Below, piece by piece: positions 7,629 to 13,891 of a DNA stretch of 13,891 nucleotides (position 1 is its first letter; every line of letters starts with the position of its first letter). This DNA is from Fimenecus sp964457415 (lineage in GTDB: Bacteria; Bacillota; Clostridia; Oscillospirales; Acutalibacteraceae), in NCBI GenBank assembly GCA_964457415.1, contig CAYWFB010000042.1:1-13891 (forward strand), given 5' to 3'. The translations under genes and the position numbers were made by a program. A model generated the notes under the pieces. It was given only the letters and a program-made list of their open reading frames with translations. It did not search any database and was not told where the DNA came from.

Positions 7629-8100
7629 CTGCCTTTTGTAAAATCAACTTTAAAGCCTCATCAGACGCACTGATGCGGTTATTATTTCTTACATCTTCAG
7701 TAAATCTGTTATTGAGACACTTAACATCTGTAGTTTTTCCGTCTGAAACTGCAAGCCAGATAAGTCCAACGGGCTTTGAGGTGTTATCCGATAATGGACC
7801 TGCAATACCTGAAACAGAAACTGCAATATCTGCACCTGAAACCTTGAGCACGCCTGCCACCATTTCGCGAACGGTCTGCTCACTTACGGCACCGTGAGTT
7901 TCAAGAGTTTCGTGCTTTACTCCGAGCACTTTTTCTTTGATTTCGTTACTATAGCTCACAATTCCGCAATTGAACACAGATGAAGAACCGCTGACATCAG
8001 TAATTCTTTTTGCGATAAGACCGCCCGTGCAGGACTCTGCACAAGCCATTACTAAGTTTTTTTCTTTTAAAACTTTTACGGTTCTTTCTTCAAGTGTCAT
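7621..8100 (-). CDS. pncC: Nicotinamide-nucleotide amidohydrolase (CinA C-terminal domain)
   Basis: A 159-residue stand-alone CinA C-terminal domain. The family (PncC) deamidates nicotinamide mononucleotide to nicotinate mononucleotide in NAD recycling, in the cytoplasm. The signature nucleotide-binding loop AESCTGG is at residues 21-27; GIVSYSNEIKEKVLGV, GAVSEQTVREM, VSGIAGP and KPVGLIWLAVSDG follow in the normal order, so the enzyme looks active. The N-terminal MoCF-like domain of full-length CinA is absent. Start choice: the frame opens at 8121 inside the end of thiI, but an AAGGA ribosome site precedes the ATG at 8098-8100, giving the standard MTLEERT start and an 11-nt gap from thiI. The 3' end overlaps sortase 1. 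A DNA-repair or competence role, suggested by the name CinA, is not supported for this short form. Confidence 0.9.
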   Translation of the reverse strand: MTLEERTVKVLKEKNLVMACAESCTGGLIAKRITDVSGSSSVFNCGIVSYSNEIKEKVLGVKHETLETHGAVSEQTVREMVAGVLKVSGADIAVSVSGIAGPLSDNTSKPVGLIWLAVSDGKTTDVKCLNNRFTEDVRNNNRISASDEALKLILQKAGE

Positions 8101-8111
8101 TTTAATAATCC

Positions 8112-9284
8112 TTAAAAACAAATATTTTTGATTGTTGTATTTTCAATTGCTCTTTCAATAAGTGCTTCAACATCCAATGCTTTTTCAGCATTTTCAAGAA
8201 CAGAAATCTGTGGCTTGGTTTTTGGGTGTTTAGGTGTAAACACTGTGCAACAATCCTCATAAGGCTCAATTGAAATATCAAAAGTATCAATCTTTCTTGA
8301 TACCTTGATGATTTCGTCTTTGTCAAGACCTATAAGAGGTCTGAACACGGGCATTGAAACAACTGCATCAGTGCAAGCAAGTGCATTAAGTGTCTGACTT
8401 GCAACCTGACCAAGACTTTCACCTGTTATAAGAGCCTTACAATCTTCTTTTTCTGCAATACGCTGAGAAATACGCATCATAAATCGACGCATAACAAGTG
8501 TGAATAAATCCTCGGGACAATTATCGCGGATAGCCTCTTGAATTTCAGTAAATCCAACTGTAAACAAGCAGATATTGCCACTATATTTTGAAACCTTACG
8601 AAGAAGATTGTGAACCTTTTCTTCCGACTGAGGAGATGTATAAGGCGGTGATGCAAAATGAATTGCAGTGAGTGACAATCCCCTTTTTGCCATCATATAC
8701 GCGGCAACGGGGCTATCAATTCCGCCTGAAATAAGAATTGCAGACTTACCTGCGGTGCCTGTGGGCATTCCACCAGCACCTTTGGTCTGATTACCACGGA
8801 TAAAAGCAAATTTCTCGCGAATTTCGATAGTTACGAGAATATCAGGATTTTTAACATCAACTTTTAAATGAGGGAATTTCCCGAGAATTGCACCACCAAC
8901 CTCGGCAGAAATCTGCGGTGAGGTCAATGGGAATTTTTTATCTGAACGTTTACCCTCAACCTTAAAGGTTTTGACATTTTTCAACTGGTCGGCAAGATAA
9001 TCGGGTGCGTTTTCAAGAATTTCTTCCATATCCTTTTCAACCTGCAAGGCTCTTGAATATGCGGCAATACCGAAAACATTGCCGATTCTCTCGCTTACCT
9101 CATCCATATCAATGTAATCGTCCATTGGGATTACGGTAACCGTCGACTGCTCTTTTCTGTATTCAAACTCGCCAAGGGGTTTAATTCTTCGGCGGATATT
9201 TTTAATAAGAATATCTTCAAAGGTTGAACGGTTAAGACCTTTAAGGGCAAGCTCGCCGTTCTTAATAAGTATGATTTCTTTCAT
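8112..9284 (-). CDS. thiI: tRNA 4-thiouridine synthase ThiI (no rhodanese domain)
   Basis: Makes 4-thiouridine at position 8 of tRNAs by adenylating the uridine and inserting sulfur delivered as persulfide. The 390-residue protein has an N-terminal ferredoxin-like domain and a THUMP domain (to about 165), then a PP-loop ATP pyrophosphatase domain with SGGIDSPVA at 186-194. The EDCCTVFTP segment (343-351) holds Cys345, equivalent to the disulfide-forming Cys344 of E. coli ThiI. The C-terminal rhodanese domain found in E. coli is absent, as in Bacillus, where a dedicated NifZ desulfurase supplies sulfur; that partner is the gene directly upstream here. The AGGAGA ribosome site is formed by the last two Arg codons of that gene (9290-9295), and only 2 nt separate its stop from this ATG, so expression is coupled. 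Confidence 0.96.
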   Translation of the reverse strand: MKEIILIKNGELALKGLNRSTFEDILIKNIRRRIKPLGEFEYRKEQSTVTVIPMDDYIDMDEVSERIGNVFGIAAYSRALQVEKDMEEILENAPDYLADQLKNVKTFKVEGKRSDKKFPLTSPQISAEVGGAILGKFPHLKVDVKNPDILVTIEIREKFAFIRGNQTKGAGGMPTGTAGKSAILISGGIDSPVAAYMMAKRGLSLTAIHFASPPYTSPQSEEKVHNLLRKVSKYSGNICLFTVGFTEIQEAIRDNCPEDLFTLVMRRFMMRISQRIAEKEDCKALITGESLGQVASQTLNALACTDAVVSMPVFRPLIGLDKDEIIKVSRKIDTFDISIEPYEDCCTVFTPKHPKTKPQISVLENAEKALDVEALIERAIENTTIKNICF

Positions 9285-9286
9285 TT

Positions 9287-10414
9287 TTATCTCCTAACAC
9301 GATTTATCGTTTGAACTATTCCATTATACAATAAATCCATATCATTTTTTGTGGTACTTTTTGCCAAGCTGATACGGATTGCGCTATCAATTCTTCGTGG
9401 CTCTATTCCCATTGCTGTAAGTACGTCACTTCGATGTCCTTTTGCACAAGCAGAACCCGCAGAAACATAAATTCCCATTGCTGAAAGTGAATTCAGCATA
9501 ACCTGTGAGGGAACACCCTCAACTGAAATGTTGATTATATACGGAAGTGAATTTTCAGGTGAATTCACATAAGCTTTATCTAATTCACTTAATTTCTCGA
9601 TAAAATAGTTTTTCACTTCACTAACTTCGTTAAGATTTTTCTGAATATTTCCAATATCATTTACTGCCGCCCCAAAGGCACAGATTGCAGGCATTGCTTC
9701 GGTGCCTGAAACAAGTCCGTTTTCCTGACCGCCACCCGCAATAGCAGGCATAAGACGGATTGAGCTATTCACGAAAAGAGCTCCTGCACCTTTAAGCCCG
9801 TGAATTTTGTGAGCACTCATACTCATTAAGTCAATCCCCATCTTTTTCGGCTTCAAAGAAATTTTGCCGAAAGCCTGAACAGCATCGCAATGAAAATACG
9901 CTTTTGATTTTTTATCACGGATTATGCCTTTTATTTTATCAATATCCTGAATTGAGCCGACTTCATTGTTAACCGCCATAATGCTGACAAGAATTGTGTT
10001 TTCATCAATGGCATTGCTAAGCTCTTGGAGGTTTATTTTTCCGTCTTGAGCGGGTTTAAGATATACAGGCTCAAATCCCTGCTCGCCTAAAAGCTCAAAA
10101 TTCTTTAATACGCTTGGATGCTCAAGAAGAGTGGTTATGATTTTTTTGCCTTCTCTTTTTTTGGTTCGGACAGTTCCTAAAATTGCAGTATAATTCGCGA
10201 TTGTTCCGCTGGGAGTAAAAACTATTTCATTCTCACTACAGGAAAGAAACTTTGAAACAGTATTGCGGGCATTATCCAATTCTTTCTTGGCGTTAAAACC
10301 ACCCAAGTGAAGAGATGATGGGTTTTCAAAGGTTTCTGTGCACATCTGAAGTGCTTTTTTTACTGCCGAATCACACGGTTTTGTGGTGGCACTGTTGTCA
10401 AGATAAACGCACAT
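9287..10414 (-). CDS. nifZ: Cysteine desulfurase, NifZ type (sulfur donor for ThiI)
   Basis: A 375-residue PLP-dependent class V aminotransferase-fold enzyme that turns cysteine into alanine and loads sulfur on its own active-site cysteine. PLP lysine is Lys203 in SAHKIHGLKG; His99 (LEHP) and Asp177 (HCDAVQ) complete the cofactor site; the persulfide cysteine is Cys323 in SAGSACAKG. The start MCVYLDNSATT is typical. One segment differs from the usual FTSGGTEANN: here it reads FTPSGTIANY (residues 67-75), with the usual Glu replaced by Ile. The length and the coupling to a rhodanese-less thiI match the Bacillus NifZ-ThiI pair better than the ISC/SUF desulfurases. The gene has a GGGAGAG ribosome site and a strong promoter upstream, so it heads the leftward gene string. 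Confidence 0.92.
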   Translation of the reverse strand: MCVYLDNSATTKPCDSAVKKALQMCTETFENPSSLHLGGFNAKKELDNARNTVSKFLSCSENEIVFTPSGTIANYTAILGTVRTKKREGKKIITTLLEHPSVLKNFELLGEQGFEPVYLKPAQDGKINLQELSNAIDENTILVSIMAVNNEVGSIQDIDKIKGIIRDKKSKAYFHCDAVQAFGKISLKPKKMGIDLMSMSAHKIHGLKGAGALFVNSSIRLMPAIAGGGQENGLVSGTEAMPAICAFGAAVNDIGNIQKNLNEVSEVKNYFIEKLSELDKAYVNSPENSLPYIINISVEGVPSQVMLNSLSAMGIYVSAGSACAKGHRSDVLTAMGIEPRRIDSAIRISLAKSTTKNDMDLLYNGIVQTINRVRR

Positions 10415-10452
10415 GATTCTTCTCTCCCATTCTGCATATTAAATCAAAATAC

Positions 10453-10481
10453 ATTATACTACAAAATACACTGTTTGGCAA
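10453..10481 (-). promoter_or_regulatory. Sigma-A promoter of the nifZ-thiI gene string
   Basis: On the minus strand TTGCCA (complement of 10476-10481) and a perfect TATAAT (complement of 10453-10458) are separated by exactly 17 nt. Transcription should start near 10446, giving a leader of about 30 nt with the GGGAGAG ribosome site before the nifZ ATG at 10414. It is the best promoter match in the window and probably drives the whole leftward string, since no comparable promoter or terminator was noticed between those genes. Confidence 0.75.
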
Positions 10482-10570
10482 ATATAAAATCAAGTTTTTT
10501 ACTGTATATTTTTGAATTTTTTGTTAAAAATATTTGCAAAACACTTCGCAAGAATAAGGGAGCGAAAAAT

Positions 10571-11917
10571 ATGGAACAAAAACCTATGTCCAGACGGTCA
10601 AAAATAAGGCTTGGACTTTATGTTGGCACAGTTATTACCGTGTTGGGAATTTTTAGCATAGTACAAACTGTCAGAGCACAAAAATATGAACGTGAAGCCA
10701 CGATCACAAAACAAATGGCATTGTTGTCCCTTGAAGAATGTCTTAATAATATTTCAACAAATCTTGAAAAAACAATTTATGTGAGTACACCCACAATGCT
10801 TTCAGAGCTTTCAACAGATTTATGGCGTGAGGCATCTGCCGCAAAAACAAGTCTTTCGATTTTGCCCGCAGATGATATTTCACTTAATAACACTTATAAA
10901 TTCTTATCGCAAATCGGTGAATTTGTAATGTCGCTACAACGAAAAAGTGCTACAGGTCAAGAGCTTACAAACAGTGAGCGGGAACAGCTTAAAGAGCTTA
11001 ACAATTATTGCGTTTCGCTTAATGAGCAAGTTAGTCAGATGTGCTTTGATTTACAGAACGGAAGCTTTAGCTTTGAAGACTACAGCTCTACCCTACCACA
11101 AGAAAATACAGATTTGAATACCCTGAGCAAAAGTCTTGACGACGCAGAGCAGGTAATGACGGACTTACCCTCACTTATATATGATGGTCCATTCTCTGAC
11201 CACATTGACAAGGGTAAGCCGAAATTTCTTGAGGGACTTGAAGAAGTCAGCGAAAACGCAGCTTTTGAGGTTGCAAAAACTGTTTGCATATCAGAAGCAG
11301 ACACTCTTGAATATGCTTATGATGAAAATGGCGACATTCCCTGCTATGTTTTCCAGAGCGACAATTGTACAGTAGCAATTACAAAATATGGTGGCAAGCC
11401 TTTGTATATGATAGATGGTGGCTTTGCCGGTGAAATCCAGCTTGAATATAAAGAAGCAGTTACAAATGCTAAGAAATACCTCTCAAAAATCGGTTATGAG
11501 AATATGCGCGAAAGCTATTACTCAACCGATGACGGAATTTGCACCATAAACTTTGCCGCAACAGACGGTGATGTTATTCTTTATCCCGACCTTATAAAAG
11601 TCAGCGTAAATCTTGAAAACGGTGAGATTATGTCATTTGATGCAACGGGATATATTTATAATCATCAAGACCGCGGCAACCTTAAGGCAAAAATCAATCG
11701 TGCACAGGCAGAGGCAACTCTTAACGGATATCTTGAGATTATCGACACCAGACTTTGCATAATTCCAACAGATTGGCAGACTGAAAAATACTGTTACGAA
11801 ATCCATTGCAAAACTGACGAGGAACAGGAATTGCTTGTCTATGTGGATTGTGAGACCGGTGAAGAGGATAATATTCTTATTTTGCTTTACAGCGACGGCG
11901 GTGTGCTTACAAAATAG
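10571..11917 (+). CDS. ypeB: Spore germination protein YpeB
   Basis: A 448-residue spore membrane protein, close to the 450 residues of Bacillus YpeB. In spore formers YpeB stabilises and localises the cortex-lytic enzyme SleB until germination. Visible features are a basic N-terminus, a membrane helix at about 14-31, a helical domain to about 200, the highly conserved YDGPFSDH at 204-211, and tandem PepSY-like repeats in the C-terminal half (about 230-445; e.g. YKEAVTNAKKYLSKIGY and INRAQAEATLNGYLEI). Start choice: the frame is open from 10475, but AAGGGAG about 8 nt before the ATG at 10571 and the YpeB-like N-terminus fix the start there. sleB, normally adjacent, is not in the window; a small lipoprotein gene follows instead. 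Expression in the forespore (sigma-G) is expected, but I could not find a convincing sigma-G promoter. Confidence 0.93.
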   Translation: MEQKPMSRRSKIRLGLYVGTVITVLGIFSIVQTVRAQKYEREATITKQMALLSLEECLNNISTNLEKTIYVSTPTMLSELSTDLWREASAAKTSLSILPADDISLNNTYKFLSQIGEFVMSLQRKSATGQELTNSEREQLKELNNYCVSLNEQVSQMCFDLQNGSFSFEDYSSTLPQENTDLNTLSKSLDDAEQVMTDLPSLIYDGPFSDHIDKGKPKFLEGLEEVSENAAFEVAKTVCISEADTLEYAYDENGDIPCYVFQSDNCTVAITKYGGKPLYMIDGGFAGEIQLEYKEAVTNAKKYLSKIGYENMRESYYSTDDGICTINFAATDGDVILYPDLIKVSVNLENGEIMSFDATGYIYNHQDRGNLKAKINRAQAEATLNGYLEIIDTRLCIIPTDWQTEKYCYEIHCKTDEEQELLVYVDCETGEEDNILILLYSDGGVLTK

Positions 11918-11974
11918 TATAAACCGTCACTCGTGAGAAATAATAATAACACCACTATTTAAGGAGGGATAATT

Positions 11975-12283
11975 ATGAAAAAAGCAGCTATAGTTATGGT
12001 GATGGTGACCGCACTTCTTTGTGTTTTCCTTGTAGGTTGCAGAAGTACAAATGACGGCAAGGTAAGTGACACAAGCACAAGCACTTCTACTACTACAAGC
12101 ACCACAAAAAACAACAATAACAATAACAACGGCACAACAAACGACAATGCTATGGGTCAAGTCGGCGATGACCTTGGAAACGCTGTCAGCAACGTAGGTG
12201 ATGCTGTTGGTGATGTAGGTAATGCCGCAGGCGATGCAATCGGCGGTATTGGCGATGCAGTTGAAGGTTCAACAAGAGGTTAA
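11975..12283 (+). CDS. Small lipoprotein with Thr/Asn linker and glycine-rich heptad repeats
   Basis: A 102-residue protein of no family I recognise. A signal peptide ends in the lipobox LVGC (Cys22), so it should be lipid-anchored outside the membrane. Residues about 30-57 are a low-complexity Thr/Ser then poly-Asn linker. From about 62 to 97 a seven-residue pattern of the type VGDAVGD/VGNAAGD repeats four to five times, predicting an amphipathic, small-residue helix of the glycine-zipper sort. The ribosome site AAGGAGGG is very strong. It lies 57 nt after ypeB, with a terminator right behind it, so the two genes probably share a transcript. By position it could be a spore membrane or cortex accessory factor working with YpeB; that is inference only. 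Confidence 0.8.
   Translation: MKKAAIVMVMVTALLCVFLVGCRSTNDGKVSDTSTSTSTTTSTTKNNNNNNNGTTNDNAMGQVGDDLGNAVSNVGDAVGDVGNAAGDAIGGIGDAVEGSTRG
12174..12268 (+). repeat. Imperfect 21-nt repeats encoding glycine/alanine heptads
   Basis: Within the lipoprotein gene, imperfect 21-nt units encode LGNAVSN, VGDAVGD, VGNAAGD and a degenerate AIGGIGDAVEG. The recurring GGTGATGC/GGTAATGC segments show the repeat at DNA level. This suggests growth by tandem duplication followed by drift, and repeat number may vary between strains. Confidence 0.6.
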
Positions 12284-12306
12284 TTAAAATTAACTGAATA
12301 AAAGCG

Positions 12307-12340
12307 AACCGATGTCGTAAATGACATCGGTTTTGTTTTA
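12307..12340 (+). terminator. Intrinsic terminator after ypeB-lipoprotein
   Basis: A perfect 10-bp stem (AACCGATGTC at 12307-12316 pairing with GACATCGGTT at 12323-12332) closes a GTAAAT loop, and the T-rich stretch TTTTGTTTTA follows. It lies 24 nt after the lipoprotein stop and should end the rightward transcript. The other strand has CGCTTTTATT after the same hairpin, so it may also terminate the opposing bile salt hydrolase transcript, whose stop codon is about 70 nt away. Confidence 0.88.
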
Positions 12341-12401
12341 TTCATTGTGAATATTATGAAACAATTTAAATCCTTTTCATATAAGCCATATCACACTATT
12401 T

Positions 12402-13373
12402 TTAATTTTGATAATTTATTTGTTGTTCATTGACAAGATTATATGTTATAAGCCCGTTTCTGTCAAGGTTTTCGTTGTGCAGCGACACGGCGGAAATCTG
12501 ACTGTTTTCGTACGTTTTATAATAATAAATTCCTTTATCCGTATTGCAACAAGAGGAATACGAAGTGATTTCAAAAGAATTCTCTACGCGCACACAACCT
12601 CTTTGCTGTGCTACTGCGCCAAGAATTTGAAAAAACTGACTTATGCTTTCACTCTCAGTTTCACCGCAAACAGAATTTAGTCTCGTAAAGGATGCTCTTA
12701 CAAAACGTGACATCGATGACAAATCACCCGGCATTCCGAGAGCACCCATTCCCCTGCTGTATTTATAGAAATCAAAGCCCTCGGCAAATCGCGTTTCAGG
12801 TTCTTCTCTTGTCAGGCTCATATAATTATTGAGATTAAACATCTGCATTGGAAACTCAGGGTTATTTGTAAGAACGTGAACGGGATTATAATAAATTTTC
12901 AAACCCTCTTCAACACATTCAACAGTTATTGAATAATCACGGTCTGAAATCATCCAATGAAGAGGTGTTGAATGAAGCTCCTCATTAAAATCCATTGCTA
13001 CAACATTGGTCTTGTGCAATAAATCCTTTGCCTCATCAACGCTTGCACAGTTACCCAAAATCCAAGGGATTAATTCAAACACACAAATATTATGCTTATT
13101 TTCTGTGGGTTCTTCATAATCAGCTGTTTCAGGAAAATTAAGTCCCGCCATTGAAAGTCCTTTTTCGTTGGTAGCATCAAAATAAAGCGGATAGCTGTCA
13201 GCAACCACTGCCACACCGATTATGGCATAATGGCTTTCTTTTGGTTTTTCCAATCTGAAATTGAAAGGATATTTTCGCGGTGTAATAACAATCTTTTCAC
13301 CGTAAGTGCGCTCCACATCAAGATTTCTCCCGAAATAATGGTTCTTTGACTGAAACGATACTGCCGTACACAT
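12402..13373 (-). CDS. bsh: Bile salt hydrolase (choloylglycine hydrolase family)
   Basis: An N-terminal-nucleophile hydrolase of 323 residues that splits the amide bond of glycine- or taurine-conjugated bile acids. After removal of Met1 the catalytic nucleophile is Cys2 (MCTAVSF). The rest of the catalytic set is in place: Arg16 and Asp19 in FGRNLD, Asn79 in MAGLNF, Asn170 in VLTNNP and Arg223 in SMSRFVRASF. The C-terminal GIYYYKTYEN segment is nearly the same as in the Clostridium perfringens enzyme (329 aa), favouring bile salt hydrolase over penicillin V acylase. A GTG at 13380-13382 opens the frame earlier, but Cys must follow the initiator Met, so the ATG at 13371-13373 is right. It lies downstream of an MFS transporter remnant on the same strand. 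No signal peptide, so cytoplasmic. It indicates a gut habitat. Confidence 0.92.
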   Translation of the reverse strand: MCTAVSFQSKNHYFGRNLDVERTYGEKIVITPRKYPFNFRLEKPKESHYAIIGVAVVADSYPLYFDATNEKGLSMAGLNFPETADYEEPTENKHNICVFELIPWILGNCASVDEAKDLLHKTNVVAMDFNEELHSTPLHWMISDRDYSITVECVEEGLKIYYNPVHVLTNNPEFPMQMFNLNNYMSLTREEPETRFAEGFDFYKYSRGMGALGMPGDLSSMSRFVRASFTRLNSVCGETESESISQFFQILGAVAQQRGCVRVENSFEITSYSSCCNTDKGIYYYKTYENSQISAVSLHNENLDRNGLITYNLVNEQQINYQN

Positions 13374-13414
13374 AATAATCACAACCTTTTTTGATTATTA
13401 TGTGCCAATTTTTC

Positions 13415-13762
13415 TTATTTAAGCTTACGGATTGTAATTTCGTTTGCCACGAAAAGTCCTGCACAAAGAGCAAGCAATACGAATGGAGTAATTGTAAAGG
13501 TTGTAGCGGTTGCCACAAAGCCAAAACTCAATTGAATAGCAAAGCCGATGCCATAAGCACCGCCCATATGAAATCCCGTAATATCTGCGGAATATTTACT
13601 GCCAAAACGGTCGGGCACGCTATGAAGAACACTTGGGAATATGGGACCAAAGCCGATACCGATAAGCAAAAGTCCACAGAAAGAAATCGCAGACAAATGC
13701 CAACACAGCTGTTGTGTTGGTTGGGAAATTGACATTGATGATACCACATTTAAAAAATACAA
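13415..13762 (-). pseudogene. MFS transporter, C-terminal fragment
   Basis: The C-terminal end of a major facilitator superfamily permease. In this 115-residue open frame only about residues 25-115 (13415 to about 13690) look like MFS: GLLLIGIGFGPIFPSVLHSVPDRFG, then SADITGFHMGGAYGIGF, then a last membrane helix PFVLLALCAGLFVA and a basic tail. About 75% of a normal 400-residue permease is missing. The first 24 residues are just the antisense of the neighbouring FliB-like scrap. The stop lies 41 nt before the bile salt hydrolase ATG on the same strand, so an intact ancestor probably formed an operon with it, perhaps importing bile acids or another amide substrate (inference). Confidence 0.75.
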
Positions 13763-13832
13763 AGCCGTGCAAGGTGATTTTGGAAAAAGATTAAATGAAA
13801 ATATTGAAGCTATTTTTGACTTTTTCTCATAA
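13689..13832 (+). pseudogene. FliB-like lysine N-methylase, N-terminal scrap
   Basis: About 35 codons on the plus strand match the N-terminal metal-binding signature of the flagellin lysine-N-methylase (FliB) family: ADKCQHSCCVGWEIDIDDTT, then FKKYKAVQGDFGKRLNENI. The Cys..CC and GWEIDID arrangement is characteristic. There is no start codon or ribosome site of its own: upstream sequence is antisense transporter. After NENI the frame becomes EAIFDFFS and stops at 13832, which is not FliB-like, so the gene is cut at both ends. It is a recombination remnant or a join of unrelated contigs. Recognition is from memory of the family motif. Confidence 0.55.
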
Positions 13833-13891
13833 AAACAAGGGGCTGTAAAAAAACGCCCTGAAAAAATCCGAGATTCGTGTAAAAGCGAGTC
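13833..13891. other. Possible mobile-element end at right edge
   Basis: After the FliB scrap the sequence changes to AAGGGGCTGTAAAAAAACGCCC and more A-rich, non-coding sequence. A GGGGCTGT-type terminus followed by an A-run resembles insertion-sequence ends seen in Clostridia. Only 59 nt are present: no transposase, no second inverted repeat and no target-site duplication can be checked, so the identification is weak. Confidence 0.2.

Noticed and set aside
8101..8121. Upstream start for pncC at 8121 adding seven residues.
   Set aside because: It would overlap thiI and has no ribosome site; the ATG at 8100 is preceded by AAGGA and gives the family's normal N-terminus.
10434..10458. Possible sigma-G promoter for ypeB (GCATA ... 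CATTATA).
   Set aside because: The two elements are only 13 nt apart, against the usual 17-18, and the second is explained by the opposite-strand TATAAT of the nifZ promoter.
10479..10537. Inverted pair GCAAATAT (10479-10486) and ATATTTGC (10530-10537) upstream of ypeB, a possible operator.
   Set aside because: Eight AT-rich base pairs separated by 43 nt are expected by chance in such DNA, and no regulator is suggested.
11927..12160. Minus-strand cysteine- and valine-rich open frames opposite the lipoprotein gene.
   Set aside because: They are the antisense of the Thr/Asn-repeat codons; the plus-strand gene has a strong ribosome site, signal peptide and lipobox.
1..13891. CRISPR array, tRNA or rRNA genes, prophage or defence island.
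   Set aside because: I saw no regularly spaced repeats, no tRNA cloverleaf sequence and no phage or defence genes; apart from rnpB and the scrambled right edge, the window is ordinary chromosomal gene content.

Overview
The window looks like chromosome of a low-GC, spore-forming, anaerobic Firmicute of the gut Clostridia (Oscillospiraceae/Ruminococcus-like). The reasons are AT-rich DNA with strong AGGAGG-type ribosome sites, a YpeB spore-germination protein, a SpoIID-type protein, class B sortases and a bile salt hydrolase very close in sequence to the clostridial enzymes. The genus is inferred, not proven.

Left block (1-10414, all on the minus strand, transcribed right to left). A good sigma-A promoter at 10453-10481 faces a tightly packed gene string: cysteine desulfurase (NifZ type) - thiI - pncC (CinA C-terminal domain) - class B sortase 1 - class B sortase 2 - a membrane SpoIID-like protein - galE - lemA - TPM-domain protein - HAD phosphatase. 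Genes overlap by 4-8 nt or are separated by at most about 40 nt, and several ribosome sites lie inside the end of the preceding gene. The string runs directly into the 5' part of the RNase P RNA gene, which leaves the window at the left edge. The first genes serve tRNA thiolation and nucleotide repair; the rest is mostly cell-envelope work (sortases, SpoIID-like wall enzyme, UDP-sugar epimerase, LemA/TPM membrane proteins).

Middle block (10571-12332, plus strand). ypeB is transcribed divergently from the desulfurase and is followed by a small lipoprotein with a Thr/Asn-rich linker and glycine/alanine heptad repeats, then a clean hairpin terminator. The usual partner gene sleB is not in the window.

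Right block (12402-13891). A complete bile salt hydrolase gene lies on the minus strand behind the C-terminal remnant of an MFS transporter. The transporter breaks off near 13690, where an oppositely oriented scrap of a FliB-like lysine N-methylase begins; this in turn gives way near 13830 to sequence that resembles the end of a mobile element. This edge is either an IS-scarred rearrangement or an assembly chimera.

The most unusual object is the 715-residue protein at 3153-5300. Its cytoplasmic half reads as a degenerate CinA (MoCF-like plus part of the amidohydrolase domain) that has lost the signature ligand-binding motifs; a membrane helix and a poly-Thr linker join it to an extracellular SpoIID domain. 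A separate gene for an intact CinA C-terminal domain sits three genes upstream in the same string.
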